Counted from the stretch's first letter, positions 50,344 to 63,011 are shown. The stretch: DNA of 64,000 bases from Rhodococcus sp. HNM0569 (GCF_012726205.1 NZ_JAASAE010000013.1:56071-120070); one strand, 5' to 3'. Made by a program: numbers and translations. Notes: generated by a model not told the origin, from the sequence alone.

Positions 50344-51255
50344 TTACTGGCCGGCCGGTGCCTGGAGGTCGGCGGGCAGTTGGGCATCCGCCGGCAGCTG
50401 GGCGCCGGCGGGCAACTGCATGCCGCCCGAGGTCTCCGACGCGTCCGGGGTGATGCCGCCGCCGTCCATGGGGACGGCGTCCGGTCCGGGTGCCGACGCG
50501 TCGAACGCAGGCGGGTTGTCGGGGTCGAAGCCCGAACCCGGGACGCTCGAGCAGCTCGCGCCCACCTCGGGATAGGTGTTCTGGTTGGTGCGCAGAGCGG
50601 TGACGAACTGGTCGATTCGCTCGTCGTCCGCGCCGTCCAGCTTGAGCTGGTGGCCCCACGACTGCAGCGAGACGGGCGAGTCGAGGCCCGGGTACGGCGA
50701 CATCATCATGTACGTCTTGCCCTCGACCTTCGACGCGAGCGTGTCGACGTCCTCCTGCGACAGCGCGTCCGGGTTGTAGGTGATCCAGATGGCGCCGTGT
50801 TCGAGCGAGTGCACGGCGTTCTCGGTGCGGATCGCGTCCGAGTAGACGACGCCGGTGCAGGTCGCCCACACGCCGTCGTGCGGGCCGCCGAACGGCGGGG
50901 TCTGGTCGTACGCGACACGCTGGTCCGCCGTCACGTGGATACCTGCCGGGTAGTCGACCTTGACGACACCGTCGATCGAATCCGACGGGTCGGGATTCTC
51001 GGCGGTCGGCGCGTAGCGCTCGGCCTCCTGCTTCGCCTGGTACTTGGGCACCAGGTTGATCGCGAGTACCGCGATGAGGGCCACCACGACGGCACCCGCG
51101 CCGATCGTGAGCCACGGAATGTTGCGGGGACCGCGCGTCGCGGAGCCGCCGCGCTGGCCGCCACCGTTCTTTTTCGCAGCCTGCTTCTGGGCAGCTTTGA
51201 TGGCCTTCGACGATTTGGCGCCGGACTTGCCGGGGCCGACCGAACCGCTGGGCAT
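50344..51255 (-). CDS. DUF3105 membrane-anchored protein
   Basis: A 303-residue protein. It has a Lys/Gly-rich cytosolic start, one membrane helix (WLTIGAGAVVVALIAVLAINLVP, about residues 48-70), then the DUF3105 domain with PPFGGPHDGVWATCTGVV, ENAVHSLEHGAIWITYNP and PGLDSPVSLQSWG. The conserved His/Cys residues could bind metal. The C-terminus is a Pro/Ala-rich repeat (AQLPADAQLPADLQ). It lies 16 bp upstream of the DUF305 gene; the pair recurs in actinobacteria. Function unknown. Confidence 0.88.
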   Translation of the reverse strand: MPSGSVGPGKSGAKSSKAIKAAQKQAAKKNGGGQRGGSATRGPRNIPWLTIGAGAVVVALIAVLAINLVPKYQAKQEAERYAPTAENPDPSDSIDGVVKVDYPAGIHVTADQRVAYDQTPPFGGPHDGVWATCTGVVYSDAIRTENAVHSLEHGAIWITYNPDALSQEDVDTLASKVEGKTYMMMSPYPGLDSPVSLQSWGHQLKLDGADDERIDQFVTALRTNQNTYPEVGASCSSVPGSGFDPDNPPAFDASAPGPDAVPMDGGGITPDASETSGGMQLPAGAQLPADAQLPADLQAPAGQ

Positions 51256-51560
51256 GAAGTCAGTACTTTCGCTGTCGGGGACCGGGGTACTCGCCCCGAG
51301 CCAGGTGTCCACTCGCGAGGGTGTCGCGCGCACGCCGACCCCGTGTGCAGGGCACACCGCGGTGCGACCCGGTCTCGGGCCGACCCCACTCTACGTTCCC
51401 GACCTGAGGAAGGGCTGGGAGAGGGCACCGGTGCGGGTGCGCCGCGTCACGTTGCCGCGACGGGCGTTCATCTGCGGTGATCGCCGTCCGGGTCCGGTCA
51501 CGCCCGCCCTGGCGAAGTCCGGTCACGCCTGCTGTCGGCGAACCAATAGGATGGATACCT
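51256..51560. promoter_or_regulatory. DUF3105-argS divergent region with leaderless argS -10
   Basis: This 305-bp gap has no convincing ORF or tRNA. TAGGAT (51547-51552) is a TANNNT -10 ending eight bases before the argS GTG (51561), with no Shine-Dalgarno between. A leaderless argS transcript is therefore likely. CCGGTCACGCC occurs twice nearby (in 51490-51535), possibly an operator or chance. Confidence 0.5.
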
Positions 51561-53213
51561 GTGACTCCCGCTGATCTTGCCGAACTGCTGCACGCGACCA
51601 CCGCGAAGGTGCTCGCGGAGCGCGGCCTCGACGCGTCCGTGCTGCCCGAGACGCTCACCGTCGAGCGCCCGCGCAATCCCGAGCACGGCGACTACGCCAC
51701 GAATGTCGCGATGCAGGTGGCGAAGAAGGCGGGCACCGCTCCTCGGGATCTCGCGGGCTGGCTCGCGACGGCCCTCGCCGAAACCGACGGCATCGACAGT
51801 GCCGACGTCGCCGGACCGGGCTTTCTCAACATCCGGCTCGCCGCGGACGCGCAGGGGCAGATCGTCGCCGACGTCCTCGCCGGGGGCACGGCCTACGGCA
51901 ACGCGGGCACGCTCGCGGGCACGCGCATCAACCTCGAATTCGTGTCGGCCAATCCCACCGGCCCGATCCACCTCGGCGGCACCCGCTGGGCGGCCGTCGG
52001 CGACGCGCTCGGCCGCATTCTCACGACGCAGGGCGCCGAGGTCACCCGCGAGTACTACTTCAACGACCACGGCGAGCAGATCGACCGGTTCGCACGCTCG
52101 CTGGTGGCGTCCGCGCTCGGCGAACCCACGCCCGAGAACGGCTACGCGGGGGCCTACATCGTCGAGATCGCGAACCAGGTGATCGAACGCCGTCCCGACG
52201 TGCTCACGCTGCCCGCAGCCGAACGCCAGGAGGTGTTCCGGTCGATCGGCGTCGACCTGATGTTCGCGCACATCAAGCGCACCCTGCACGAGTTCGGCGT
52301 CGACTTCGACGTGTACTTCCACGAGAACTCGCTGTTCGAGTCGGGCGCCGTCGAACGCGCTGTCGAGACGCTCAAGGCGTCCGGCAATCTGTACCCGAAG
52401 GACGGCGCGTGGTGGCTCGAGAGCACCCGCTTCGGCGACGACAAGGACCGCGTCGTCATCAAGAGCGACGGCAACGCCGCGTACATCGCGGGTGACATCG
52501 CGTACTTCCAGGACAAGCGTGGTCGCGGGTTCGACCTCAACATCTACATGCTCGGTGCCGACCACCACGGCTACATCGGCCGGCTCAAGGCGGCCGCGGC
52601 AGCATTCGACGACGACCCCGACACCGTCGAGGTGCTGATCGGGCAGATGGTCAACCTCGTGCGCGACGGCAAGGCCGTCAAGATGAGCAAGCGGGCGGGC
52701 ACCGTCGTCACCCTCGACGACCTCGTCGAGATGATCGGTGTCGACGCCGCGCGCTACTCGCTCGTGCGTTCGTCCGTCGACACGAGCATCGACATCGATC
52801 TCGAACTGTGGGCGAGCGAAGGCAACGAGAATCCCGTGTACTACGTGCAGTACGCGCACGCACGCCTCTCGTCCATCCTGCGTTCGGCCCGCGATCTCGC
52901 GGTGCCCACCGCCGATCCCGACTTCGCGTTGCTCACGTCGGACCAGGAGGGTGACCTGATCCGCACGCTCGGCGAGTACCCGCGTGTCGTCGCGAGCGCG
53001 GCGAGCCTGCGCGAACCGCACCGCATCGCGCGTTACCTCGAAGAGCTCGCAGGTGCCTATCACCGCTTCTACGGCGCCAACCGGGTGCTGCCGCAGGGCG
53101 ACGAGGATCCGGCACCGATCCACACGGCGCGTCTCGCACTGTGCCGGGCGAGCCGTCAGGTTCTCGCGAACGGCCTCGGCCTGCTCGGCGTCAGCGCACC
53201 GGAGCAGATGTGA
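51561..53213 (+). CDS. argS: Arginyl-tRNA synthetase
   Basis: A 550-residue class I synthetase. An N-terminal add-1 domain (about 1-105) is followed by [22 protein letters not shown] (HIGH-type motif, about residues 131-145), [17 protein letters not shown] and the KMSKS-type VKMSKRAGT (about 373-381). The C-terminal DALR anticodon domain is at 440-550. It charges tRNA-Arg with arginine. It is first gene of the conserved argS-lysA-hom-thrC-thrB order. The GTG start is probably leaderless. Confidence 0.97.
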   Translation: MTPADLAELLHATTAKVLAERGLDASVLPETLTVERPRNPEHGDYATNVAMQVAKKAGTAPRDLAGWLATALAETDGIDSADVAGPGFLNIRLAADAQGQIVADVLAGGTAYGNAGTLAGTRINLEFVSANPTGPIHLGGTRWAAVGDALGRILTTQGAEVTREYYFNDHGEQIDRFARSLVASALGEPTPENGYAGAYIVEIANQVIERRPDVLTLPAAERQEVFRSIGVDLMFAHIKRTLHEFGVDFDVYFHENSLFESGAVERAVETLKASGNLYPKDGAWWLESTRFGDDKDRVVIKSDGNAAYIAGDIAYFQDKRGRGFDLNIYMLGADHHGYIGRLKAAAAAFDDDPDTVEVLIGQMVNLVRDGKAVKMSKRAGTVVTLDDLVEMIGVDAARYSLVRSSVDTSIDIDLELWASEGNENPVYYVQYAHARLSSILRSARDLAVPTADPDFALLTSDQEGDLIRTLGEYPRVVASAASLREPHRIARYLEELAGAYHRFYGANRVLPQGDEDPAPIHTARLALCRASRQVLANGLGLLGVSAPEQM

Positions 53214-54628
53214 ACGCGCACCCCGCCGGGCCCAAGCACGCGGAACTCGTGCACGCGCCCGGGCTGCCCGAACGACCGGCCGACGCCGGCGAGATGAACG
53301 CGCTCGCACCCGCGGTCTGGCCGCGCGGCGCCGAACGCGGCGACGACGGCGAGATGCGGATCGCGGGTGTGCCCGTCACGGCCCTCGCGGCCGAGTACGG
53401 CACGCCGCTGTTCGTGATCGACGAGGACGACTTCCGGTCGCGCTGCCGCGACATGGTCTCGGCGTTCGGCCCGGACGCACGCGTGCACTACGCGTCGAAG
53501 GCGTTCCTGTGCAGCGAGATTGCCCGCTGGGTGGCGCAGGAGGGGCTCTCTCTCGATGTCGCGTCGGGCGGCGAGCTCGCCGTCGCGCTGCACGCGGGCT
53601 TTCCCGCCGAGCGGATCGCGATGCACGGCAACAACAAGTCGGTGGCCGAGCTTCGGGCGGGGGTCGAGGCGGGCGTCGGACACGTCGTGCTCGACTCGAC
53701 CTGGGAGATCGATCGCCTCGACGTGGTCGCGCGCGACGCAGGAGTCGTACAGGACGTCCTGATCCGGGTCACGGTCGGCGTCGAAGCCCACACACACGAG
53801 TTCATCTCGACCGCGCACGAGGACCAGAAGTTCGGCTTCTCCCTCGCAGGCGGCGACGCGATGGCCGCCGTACGACAGGTGTTCGCGGCCGAGAACCTGC
53901 GGCTGGTGGGTCTGCACAGCCACATCGGCTCGCAGATCTTCGACGTCGACGGCTTCGAAGCGGCGGCGCACCGCGTCATCGGCCTGCTGCGCGACGTCGT
54001 CGCCGAGTTCGGCGTCGAGAAGACGAGCCAGATCTCGCTGATCGACCTGGGCGGCGGCATGGGCATCTCGTACATCCCGTCCGACGACCCGCCGCCGATC
54101 GCCGAACTCGCCGCCAAGCTGCGCGACATCGTGCGCCACGAGTCCGCGCTCGCGGGTCTGCCCGAACCGGTGCTCGCCGTCGAACCCGGTCGCGCGATCG
54201 CCGGACCGGGCACCGTTACTCTCTACGAGGTCGGCACGATCAAGGACGTGCAGGTCGACGCGCACGCGTCGCGCCGGTACGTCAGCGTCGACGGCGGCAT
54301 GAGCGACAACATCCGCACCGCCCTCTACCAGGCCGAGTACGAGTGCAAGCTCGTGTCGAGGGCGAGCGAATCGGCACCCGTCGTCGCGCGTGTCGTCGGC
54401 AAGCACTGCGAGAGCGGCGACATCGTGATCCGCGACATGTGGATGCCGGGCGATGTCGTACCCGGCGACCTGCTGGCGGTCGCTGCCACCGGTGCATACT
54501 GCTATTCGATGTCGAGCCGCTACAACATGCTCGGCAGGCCTGCGGTCGTCGCGGTCCGCGACGGCCATTCGCGTGTCGTGCTGCGACGCGAAACACTGGA
54601 CGATCTGATCGCTTTGGAGGTGTCGTAG
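53210..54628 (+). CDS. lysA: Diaminopimelate decarboxylase
   Basis: A 472-residue fold-type III PLP enzyme. It has VHYASKAFL with the PLP Lys (about residue 96), [42 protein letters not shown] and [13 protein letters not shown]; the CESGD motif lies near residue 402. It decarboxylates meso-diaminopimelate to lysine, the last step of the pathway. The N-terminal 30 residues are an unstructured actinobacterial extension. The GTG overlaps the argS stop (GTGA). Confidence 0.96.
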   Translation: MNAHPAGPKHAELVHAPGLPERPADAGEMNALAPAVWPRGAERGDDGEMRIAGVPVTALAAEYGTPLFVIDEDDFRSRCRDMVSAFGPDARVHYASKAFLCSEIARWVAQEGLSLDVASGGELAVALHAGFPAERIAMHGNNKSVAELRAGVEAGVGHVVLDSTWEIDRLDVVARDAGVVQDVLIRVTVGVEAHTHEFISTAHEDQKFGFSLAGGDAMAAVRQVFAAENLRLVGLHSHIGSQIFDVDGFEAAAHRVIGLLRDVVAEFGVEKTSQISLIDLGGGMGISYIPSDDPPPIAELAAKLRDIVRHESALAGLPEPVLAVEPGRAIAGPGTVTLYEVGTIKDVQVDAHASRRYVSVDGGMSDNIRTALYQAEYECKLVSRASESAPVVARVVGKHCESGDIVIRDMWMPGDVVPGDLLAVAATGAYCYSMSSRYNMLGRPAVVAVRDGHSRVVLRRETLDDLIALEVS

Positions 54629-55937
54629 TGGTGAATGCGCGGGAGCACCGGGCAATCGGTGTCGCCGTTCTCGGGTTCGGCAATGTCGGCAGCGAGGTGG
54701 TGCGCATCATCCGTGACCAGGCCGCGGATCTCGAGCAGCGCGTGGGCGCGCGACTCGAGCTGCGGGGCATCGCGGTACGGGACACCTCGAGGGATCGCGG
54801 TCTCGATCCGGCACTGTTCACGTCCGATGCCGAAGCGCTCGTCGCCCGCGAGGACGTCGACATCGTCGTCGAGGTGATCGGTGGTATCGACTACGCGCGA
54901 CGGCTGATCCTGTCGGCCCTCGGGTCGGGCAAGTCGGTCGTCACGGCCAACAAGGCGCTGCTCGCCGAGCACACGGGCGAGCTCGCCGAAGCGGCCGAAT
55001 CGAAGAACGTCGACCTGTACTTCGAGGCGTCGGTGGCGGGCGCGATCCCGGTCATCCGGCCTCTCACGCAGTCGCTCGCAGGCGACCGCGTGAACCAGGT
55101 TGCCGGAATCGTCAACGGCACAACGAATTTCATTCTGTCGGCCATGGACGACACGGGTGCGGACTACGCCGAGACGCTTGCGGAGGCGGGGCGGCTCGGG
55201 TACGCCGAAGCCGATCCCACCGCGGACGTCGAAGGCTACGACGCCGCGGCCAAGGCCGCGATCCTCGCGTCGATCGCCTTCCACAGCCGCGTCACCGCCG
55301 CGGACGTCCACCGCGAGGGCATCTCGACCATCACGCCCGCCGACTTCGAGTCGGCGCGCGCACTCGACTGCACGATCAAGCTGCTGTCGATCTGCGAGCG
55401 GGTCCGTTCGGCCGACGGCAGGGAGCGGGTGTCGGCGCGCGTGTACCCCGCGCTGGTGCCGCTGTCGCATCCGCTCGCCTCGGTGGGCGGCGCGTTCAAC
55501 GCGGTCGTCGTCGAGGCGGAGAACGCAGGACGGCTGATGTTCTACGGGCAGGGTGCGGGCGGCGCCCCCACCGCGTCGGCCGTGATGGGCGATCTCGTGA
55601 TGGCCGCACGCAACAAGGTCAACGGCGGTCGCGGGCCGCGCGAATCGCGGTACGCGAACCTCGAGGTCGCGCCCATGCGCGACATCACGACGCGCTACTT
55701 CGTCAACATGCAGGTCACCGACAAGGCGGGCGTACTGTCGGCGGTGGCTGCGGAGTTCGCGGCGCATGGGGTTAGCATTTCGACGGTGCGCCAGGAGGGT
55801 GCAGGCGACGGCGCCCGGCTCGTCGTAGTCACGCACACTGCCACCGACGCGGCTCTCTCCGACACCGTGGAAGCTCTCGGCAAACTCGAATTCGTCACTG
55901 CAGTCACCAGCGTGCTGCGATTGGAAGGCACCCAACA

Positions 55938-55941
<4 letters not shown>
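54628..55941 (+). CDS. hom: Homoserine dehydrogenase with ACT domain
   Basis: A 437-residue enzyme. It has the N-terminal Rossmann motif [55 protein letters not shown] and [22 protein letters not shown] (catalytic Asp/Lys). The C-terminal ACT domain ([31 protein letters not shown], about 355-430) gives threonine feedback control. It reduces aspartate semialdehyde to homoserine. GTG 54628 overlaps the lysA TAG; GTG 54631 is equally possible. GGAGG is upstream. Confidence 0.96.
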
Positions 55942-57997
<2,056 letters not shown>

Positions 57998-58382
57998 CCG
58001 TACGGGTTCCGACGTGGGGAGGCCGGCGGCAAGTTCGTCTCGACCGACCCCGGCGTGCACGACGCGCCCGCGTACCACTCCTTGCCCGTTTTCGTTCGGG
58101 TCGCTATTCTGGGCCATGTCCGTACATCGTGCGCATCAGACGCCGGTGCTTCACCAGGGCCATTACTCCAGTACGAGCGGGGTTCTCCAGCTCCTGGCAT
58201 GAAATTTCCGCACTCGATCCGTGCCGAATTTCGAACACCCACCTTCTCGGGTGGTGTGGCGGGCAGCCGACAGTTTCTCGAATGCAAACACGTACGGCAC
58301 ATCCGGATCCGGAATCCCCACCGGATTACGGGACGAACCCTCGGCCCATCACTCGGGTCAGCGAGGGAAGGAAAGGACCTCC
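57998..58382 (+). promoter_or_regulatory. rho promoter and long 5' leader
   Basis: TTGCCC (58082-58087) and TATTCT (58105-58110) are spaced by exactly 17 bp, a good sigma-A-like promoter. Transcription from about 58117 leaves a leader of about 265 nt before the rho GTG. The leader carries CCACC/GGTGG short stems near 58238. Long leaders upstream of rho often serve autoregulation by Rho itself, so a Rho-sensitive leader is plausible (inference). Confidence 0.6.
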
Positions 58383-60398
58383 GTGACCGATACGGAACTC
58401 ATCACCAGCCCAGTGGACGCGGCTTCTGCGAATGCCGACGACGCTGGTCTCGCACAGACTTCTGCCAAAGCCGTGACCGCGGCCACCAAGCGCGCCGAGG
58501 CGCGACGCAGTGGTGGCCTGTCCGGCATGGTGCTCGCCGAGCTTCGCGCACTCGCAGGCGAACTGGGCATCAAGGGCACGTCCGGCATGCGCAAGGGCGA
58601 CCTGATCGCCGCGATCAAGGAGCGTCAGGGCGGCGGCGGATCCGCGGAGGCCGCGCCTGCCCGACGGACCCGCGCGTCGAAGACCGAGGCGACCAGCGCA
58701 GCCCCCGCCGCCGAGGCCCCGGTCGCGAGTGCGCCCGCACCCGACGCGCCGACACAGACGCAGGCACCCGACCCGGCGCAGTCGAACGACGGCGCACAGG
58801 GTCGCCGCCGTGGGCGCCGCGGCGCGAATCGTGATGCGGAGACCTCGAACGCCGCAGGCGGGAAGGCCGATACCGCGAAGCCCGACAGTGTGAAGCCCGA
58901 CAGTGCGAAGCCTGAGCAGAACGAGGGCAGGCAGAACGACGGCGACAAGCAGGACGGCAAGCGCGACGGCCGAAATGCACGCGGCGAGGGCCGCGATGGC
59001 GGCAGGCGAGGCCGCAACCAGAACAACCAGGGCCAGAACCAGGGCGGCCAGAACCAGGGCGACGGTCAGGGCCAGAAGAACGACGGCCAGAAGAACGACG
59101 GCGAGCAGGGTGGCCACGGCGGCAACTCGCGGCACGACGACGACGGCGGCGGCGGTGGCCGCGGACGTCGCGGACGTCGGGTTCGCGAGCGCCGCCGTGG
59201 CCGCGACCGCGACGGTGGCGGCGGTGGCGACGTCGAGATCCGCGAGGACGACGTCCTGCAGCCCGTCGCCGGCATCCTGGACGTGCTCGACAACTACGCG
59301 TTCGTGCGCACCTCGGGTTACCTTCCTGGTCCGAACGACGTGTACGTGTCGATGAACCTGATCCGCAAGAACGGGCTGCGGCGCGGCGACGCGATCACCG
59401 GCGCCGTGCGCGTCCCGCGCGAAGGTGAGGGCGGCGGCAACCAGCGCCAGAAGTTCAACCCGCTCGTGCGCATCGACACCGTCAACGGCGGCGACGTCGA
59501 CGCGGCCAAGCGTCGACCCGAGTTCAACAAGCTCACCCCGCTGTACCCCAACCAGCGACTGCGTCTCGAGACCGAGCCCAACCGTCTCACGACGCGGGTC
59601 ATCGACCTGGTGATGCCGATCGGCAAGGGGCAGCGTGCGCTGATCGTCAGCCCGCCCAAGGCAGGCAAGACGACGGTCCTTCAGGACATTGCGAATGCGA
59701 TCGCGCGCAACAACCCCGAGTGCCACCTCATGGTCGTCCTCGTCGACGAACGGCCCGAGGAAGTCACCGACATGCAGCGCTCGGTGCACGGCGAGGTCAT
59801 CGCGTCCACGTTCGACCGCCCGCCGTCAGACCACACGGCGGTCGCCGAGCTCGCGATCGAGCGGGCGAAGCGACTCGTCGAGGCGGGTCAGGACGTCGTG
59901 GTTCTGCTCGACTCGATCACTCGACTCGGCCGTGCATACAACAACAGCTCGCCCGCGTCCGGCCGCATCCTGTCGGGTGGTGTCGACTCGACCGCGCTGT
60001 ACCCGCCCAAGCGATTCCTGGGCGCCGCCCGCAACATCGAGAACGGTGGTTCGCTCACGATCATCGCGTCCGCGCTGGTCGAGACGGGCTCGACGGGCGA
60101 CACGGTCATCTTCGAGGAGTTCAAGGGCACCGGCAACGCCGAGCTCAAGCTCGATCGCAAGATCGCCGAGCGGCGCGTCTTCCCGGCCGTCGACGTCAAC
60201 GCGTCCAGCACGCGCAAGGACGAGCTGCTCATGAGTGGCGACGAGTTCGCAGTGGTGCACAAGCTTCGCCGTGTGCTGTCGGGGCTCGATTCGCACCAGG
60301 CGATCGACCTCCTCGTCGATCGACTCAAGAAGAGCAAGAGCAACGTCGAGTTCCTGATGCAGGTCTCCAAGACCGCGCCGGGCGCGCTCGACGACTGA
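58383..60398 (+). CDS. rho: Transcription termination factor Rho
   Basis: A 671-residue Rho. Residues about 49-85 are the Rho_N helix domain. Residues about 86-285 are a large Arg/Gly/Asn/Gln/Asp-rich insertion typical of actinobacterial Rho (runs such as GRNQNNQGQNQGGQNQ). The RNA-binding CSD follows (ILDVLDNYAFVRTSGYLPGPNDVYVS). The RecA-type motor has Walker A PPKAGKTT (about 424), VLVDERPEEV, LLDSITRLGRAYN and GGSLTIIASALVETGS. It is a ring ATPase that ends transcription. GTG 58383 follows GGAAGGAAAGGA. It carries its own strong hairpin downstream. Confidence 0.97.
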   Translation: MTDTELITSPVDAASANADDAGLAQTSAKAVTAATKRAEARRSGGLSGMVLAELRALAGELGIKGTSGMRKGDLIAAIKERQGGGGSAEAAPARRTRASKTEATSAAPAAEAPVASAPAPDAPTQTQAPDPAQSNDGAQGRRRGRRGANRDAETSNAAGGKADTAKPDSVKPDSAKPEQNEGRQNDGDKQDGKRDGRNARGEGRDGGRRGRNQNNQGQNQGGQNQGDGQGQKNDGQKNDGEQGGHGGNSRHDDDGGGGGRGRRGRRVRERRRGRDRDGGGGGDVEIREDDVLQPVAGILDVLDNYAFVRTSGYLPGPNDVYVSMNLIRKNGLRRGDAITGAVRVPREGEGGGNQRQKFNPLVRIDTVNGGDVDAAKRRPEFNKLTPLYPNQRLRLETEPNRLTTRVIDLVMPIGKGQRALIVSPPKAGKTTVLQDIANAIARNNPECHLMVVLVDERPEEVTDMQRSVHGEVIASTFDRPPSDHTAVAELAIERAKRLVEAGQDVVVLLDSITRLGRAYNNSSPASGRILSGGVDSTALYPPKRFLGAARNIENGGSLTIIASALVETGSTGDTVIFEEFKGTGNAELKLDRKIAERRVFPAVDVNASSTRKDELLMSGDEFAVVHKLRRVLSGLDSHQAIDLLVDRLKKSKSNVEFLMQVSKTAPGALDD

Positions 60399-60407
60399 TC
60401 GCGGCGC

Positions 60408-60443
60408 GGCGCGTGGACCGGGAACAATCCCGGGCCACGCGCC
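60408..60443 (+). terminator. Hairpin terminator after rho (no U-run)
   Basis: Arms 60408-60423 and 60428-60443 pair at 15 of 16 positions around loop ACAA. The stem is very G/C-rich. The following bases (GTTGCATC) are not a U-tract, as in many actinobacterial terminators. Confidence 0.7.
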
Positions 60444-60578
60444 GTTGCATCGCGTGTGATCGACCGGTATGCGATTTCCGGCGCCCGCAGCGCGAATGGC
60501 ATACTGAACTGCTGAGTCCGGTTCCGGTTCACGTCTTCGACGGTCGAAGGCGACCCGGCGGCCATCGAAAGGGACACC

Positions 60579-60836
60579 ATGAAGTCAGGTATTCACCCCG
60601 ACTACGGCACGACGACCGTCGTGTGTGGTTGCGGAAACACGTTCGAGACCCGCAGCACCGCCGAGGGCGGCCGCATCAACGTCGAGGTCTGCTCGCAGTG
60701 CCACCCGTTCTACACGGGCAAGCAGAAGATTCTCGACACCGGCGGACGCGTCGCTCGGTTCGAGGCTCGCTACGGCAAGCGCGGCGGCCGCAAGGGCGCC
60801 GAGAAGGCCGACAGCGCGGAGTCGACGAACTCCTAG
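60579..60836 (+). CDS. rpmE: 50S ribosomal protein L31, zinc type
   Basis: An 85-residue L31 starting [27 protein letters not shown]. The CGCG and [13 protein letters not shown] pairs give the four Cys of the zinc-binding form, so it should be the zinc-replete paralogue regulated indirectly by zinc supply. It has a basic tail ([15 protein letters not shown]). It is part of the large ribosomal subunit. A strong Rho-independent terminator follows, so it ends its own transcript. Confidence 0.97.
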   Translation: MKSGIHPDYGTTTVVCGCGNTFETRSTAEGGRINVEVCSQCHPFYTGKQKILDTGGRVARFEARYGKRGGRKGAEKADSAESTNS

Positions 60837-60843
60837 CTGCTTC

Positions 60844-60887
60844 GCCGACGCCCGTCCTACACGTGTAGGTCGGGCGTCGGCTTTTTT
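60844..60887 (+). terminator. Rho-independent terminator of rpmE
   Basis: GCCGACGCCCG (60844-60854) pairs perfectly with CGGGCGTCGGC (60871-60881); the inner CCTACACGTGTAGG extends the stem. TTTTTT (60882-60887) follows. This is a textbook intrinsic terminator. Confidence 0.96.
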
Positions 60888-60984
60888 GTGCGGACGGCGT
60901 GTCCGCACCTGCCTGTAGGTTTTTCGGATCGGGGTCCGGTTCCGGGCCGGCAGGCATCGGTCATCGCGTACGAGTGGAGCAATC

Positions 60985-62064
60985 ATGGCAGCAAACACGC
61001 AGCCGTCGGCGATCGACGACGTCCTCGCCGAGCACGCGGGTCTCGAGCAGCAGCTCGCCGACCCGACGCTGCACGACGACCCCGCGGCGGCGCGTCGCGT
61101 CGGCAAACGCTTCGCCGAGCTCGCTCCCGTGATGGCTACTCACGCCAAGCTCACCGCTGCCCGCGACGATCTCGCGACAGCCCGCGAACTCGCCGAGGAC
61201 GACGTGAGTTTCGCCGCGGAGGCGCGCTCGCTCGAGGCGACCGTGGAGGAACTCGACGCGGCACTTGCCGACCTGCTGGCTCCCCGGGACCCGCACGACG
61301 GCGACGACATCGTGCTCGAGGTGAAGTCGGGCGAAGGCGGTGAGGAGTCGGCGCTGTTCGCCTCCGACCTCGTCCGCATGTACACGCGCTACGCCGAACG
61401 CCAAGGCTGGCGTGTCGAGGTGCTGGGTGCAACGGTCTCCGATCTCGGCGGCTACAAGGACGCGACGCTCGCGGTCACCGCGCGCGGCGACGCGCGCGAC
61501 GGCGTGTGGTCGCGCCTGAAGTTCGAGGGTGGCGTCCACCGCGTCCAGCGTGTTCCGGTCACCGAGTCGCAGGGGCGTGTCCACACCTCCGCCGCGGGCG
61601 TGTTCGTCTACCCCGAGCCCGAGGAGATCGAGGCGGTCGAGGTCGACGAGAACGACCTCCGGATCGACGTATACCGCTCGTCGGGCAAAGGCGGCCAGGG
61701 TGTCAACACCACCGACTCGGCGGTGCGCATCACCCATCTGCCGACCGGCATCGTCGTGACGTGCCAGAACGAACGCTCGCAGCTGCAGAACAAGGCACGT
61801 GCGATGCAGGTGCTCGCGGCACGCTTGCAGGCGGCGGCCGAGGAGGCTGCGGAAGCCGAGGCGTCGGCGGACCGCGCGAGCCAGGTCCGCACGGTCGACC
61901 GTTCCGAGCGGATTCGCACCTACAACTTTCCGGAGAACCGGATCACCGACCATCGCATCGGATTCAAGGCGCACAACCTCGATGCCGTGCTCGACGGGGA
62001 GCTGGACCCGCTGCTCGACGCGCTGGGCAAGGCGGACCGCGAAGCGCGGCTGGCGGCGGAGTAA
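60985..62064 (+). CDS. prfA: Peptide chain release factor 1
   Basis: A 359-residue class I release factor. It has an N-terminal helical domain, [48 protein letters not shown] with the codon-recognition loop region, and the GGQ peptidyl-hydrolysis motif in [26 protein letters not shown] (about residues 230-255). It reads UAA and UAG. It is the first gene of the prfA-prmC-sua5 group; PrmC methylates its GGQ Gln. Confidence 0.97.
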   Translation: MAANTQPSAIDDVLAEHAGLEQQLADPTLHDDPAAARRVGKRFAELAPVMATHAKLTAARDDLATARELAEDDVSFAAEARSLEATVEELDAALADLLAPRDPHDGDDIVLEVKSGEGGEESALFASDLVRMYTRYAERQGWRVEVLGATVSDLGGYKDATLAVTARGDARDGVWSRLKFEGGVHRVQRVPVTESQGRVHTSAAGVFVYPEPEEIEAVEVDENDLRIDVYRSSGKGGQGVNTTDSAVRITHLPTGIVVTCQNERSQLQNKARAMQVLAARLQAAAEEAAEAEASADRASQVRTVDRSERIRTYNFPENRITDHRIGFKAHNLDAVLDGELDPLLDALGKADREARLAAE

Positions 62065-62066
62065 CG

Positions 62067-63011
62067 GTGGGCAGGCAAGCGCTTCGTCTGGCACTGGCCG
62101 AGGCGACGTCGACTCTCGCGGCGGCAGGTGTGTCGGCACCTCGCGCCGACGCGGAGTTCCTCGCGGCACACCTGCTCGGCATCGAGCGCACACGCCTCGC
62201 ACTCGTCCCGCTCGTCGACGACGACGTGATCGACGATTTTCGCGGCCTCGTCGAGCGTCGTGCGAAGCGCGAGCCGCTGCAACACATCCTCGGCTCCGCG
62301 TACATGGGCGAGATCGAGATCGCGGTCGGCCCCGGCGTCTTCGTGCCGAGGCCGGAAACCGAGTTCCTCCTCGCGTGGGCGCTCGCCTTCCTCGAAAGCT
62401 ACCCACGGCACGCGCCCGTGGTCCTCGACCTGTGCACCGGTTCGGGTGCGCTCGCGCTCGCGATCGCCGCGGCGCGCCCCGATGCCGAGGTCCACGCCGT
62501 CGAACTCGACAACGACGCGCTCGTGTGGGCCCGTCGCAACGCGCGCACCCGCGAAGCAGCGGGGGACACCCCGATCCGGTTGCACCACGGCGACGTCACC
62601 GACCGGGCGTTGCTGCCGGCGCTCGAAGGCGAGGTCGATCTCGTCGTCGCGAATCCGCCCTACATTCCCGAAGGCGTCGAGCTCGAGCCGGAGGTGAGCG
62701 ACCACGACCCGCATCTCGCGCTCTTCGGCGGACCGGACGGCCTCTCCGTAGTGAAGCCGATGATCTCGAACATCGCGCGATGGCTGCGGATCGGTGGCGC
62801 GGCGGGGGTCGAACACGACGACTCGAACGGCGACGGCGTGGCCGCACTGTTCGCCGCGCGGCGGGTCTTCGGAGACGTCGCCGAACACAAGGACCTGGCA
62901 GGTCGAGATCGTTTCGTCGTGGCGCACCGCGTCGCGACCGCGGTCGAGGCCCAGCGCCTCGCGGCCCGCGGTACCGCGCCGGCCGCGCGAGATGGAAGGA
63001 TGAAGTCGTGA
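62067..63011 (+). CDS. prmC: Release-factor glutamine N5-methyltransferase
   Basis: A 314-residue SAM methyltransferase. It has an N-terminal helical substrate domain, REPLQHILGSAYMGEIEIAVGPGVFVPRPETEFLL, the SAM motif VLDLCTGSGALALAIAAARPDAEVHAVELD (about residues 117-146) and the catalytic NPPYIP (about 196). It methylates the Gln of the GGQ motif in release factors. GTG 62067 starts two bases after the prfA stop; the stop overlaps the sua5 GTG. Confidence 0.96.
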   Translation: MGRQALRLALAEATSTLAAAGVSAPRADAEFLAAHLLGIERTRLALVPLVDDDVIDDFRGLVERRAKREPLQHILGSAYMGEIEIAVGPGVFVPRPETEFLLAWALAFLESYPRHAPVVLDLCTGSGALALAIAAARPDAEVHAVELDNDALVWARRNARTREAAGDTPIRLHHGDVTDRALLPALEGEVDLVVANPPYIPEGVELEPEVSDHDPHLALFGGPDGLSVVKPMISNIARWLRIGGAAGVEHDDSNGDGVAALFAARRVFGDVAEHKDLAGRDRFVVAHRVATAVEAQRLAARGTAPAARDGRMKS

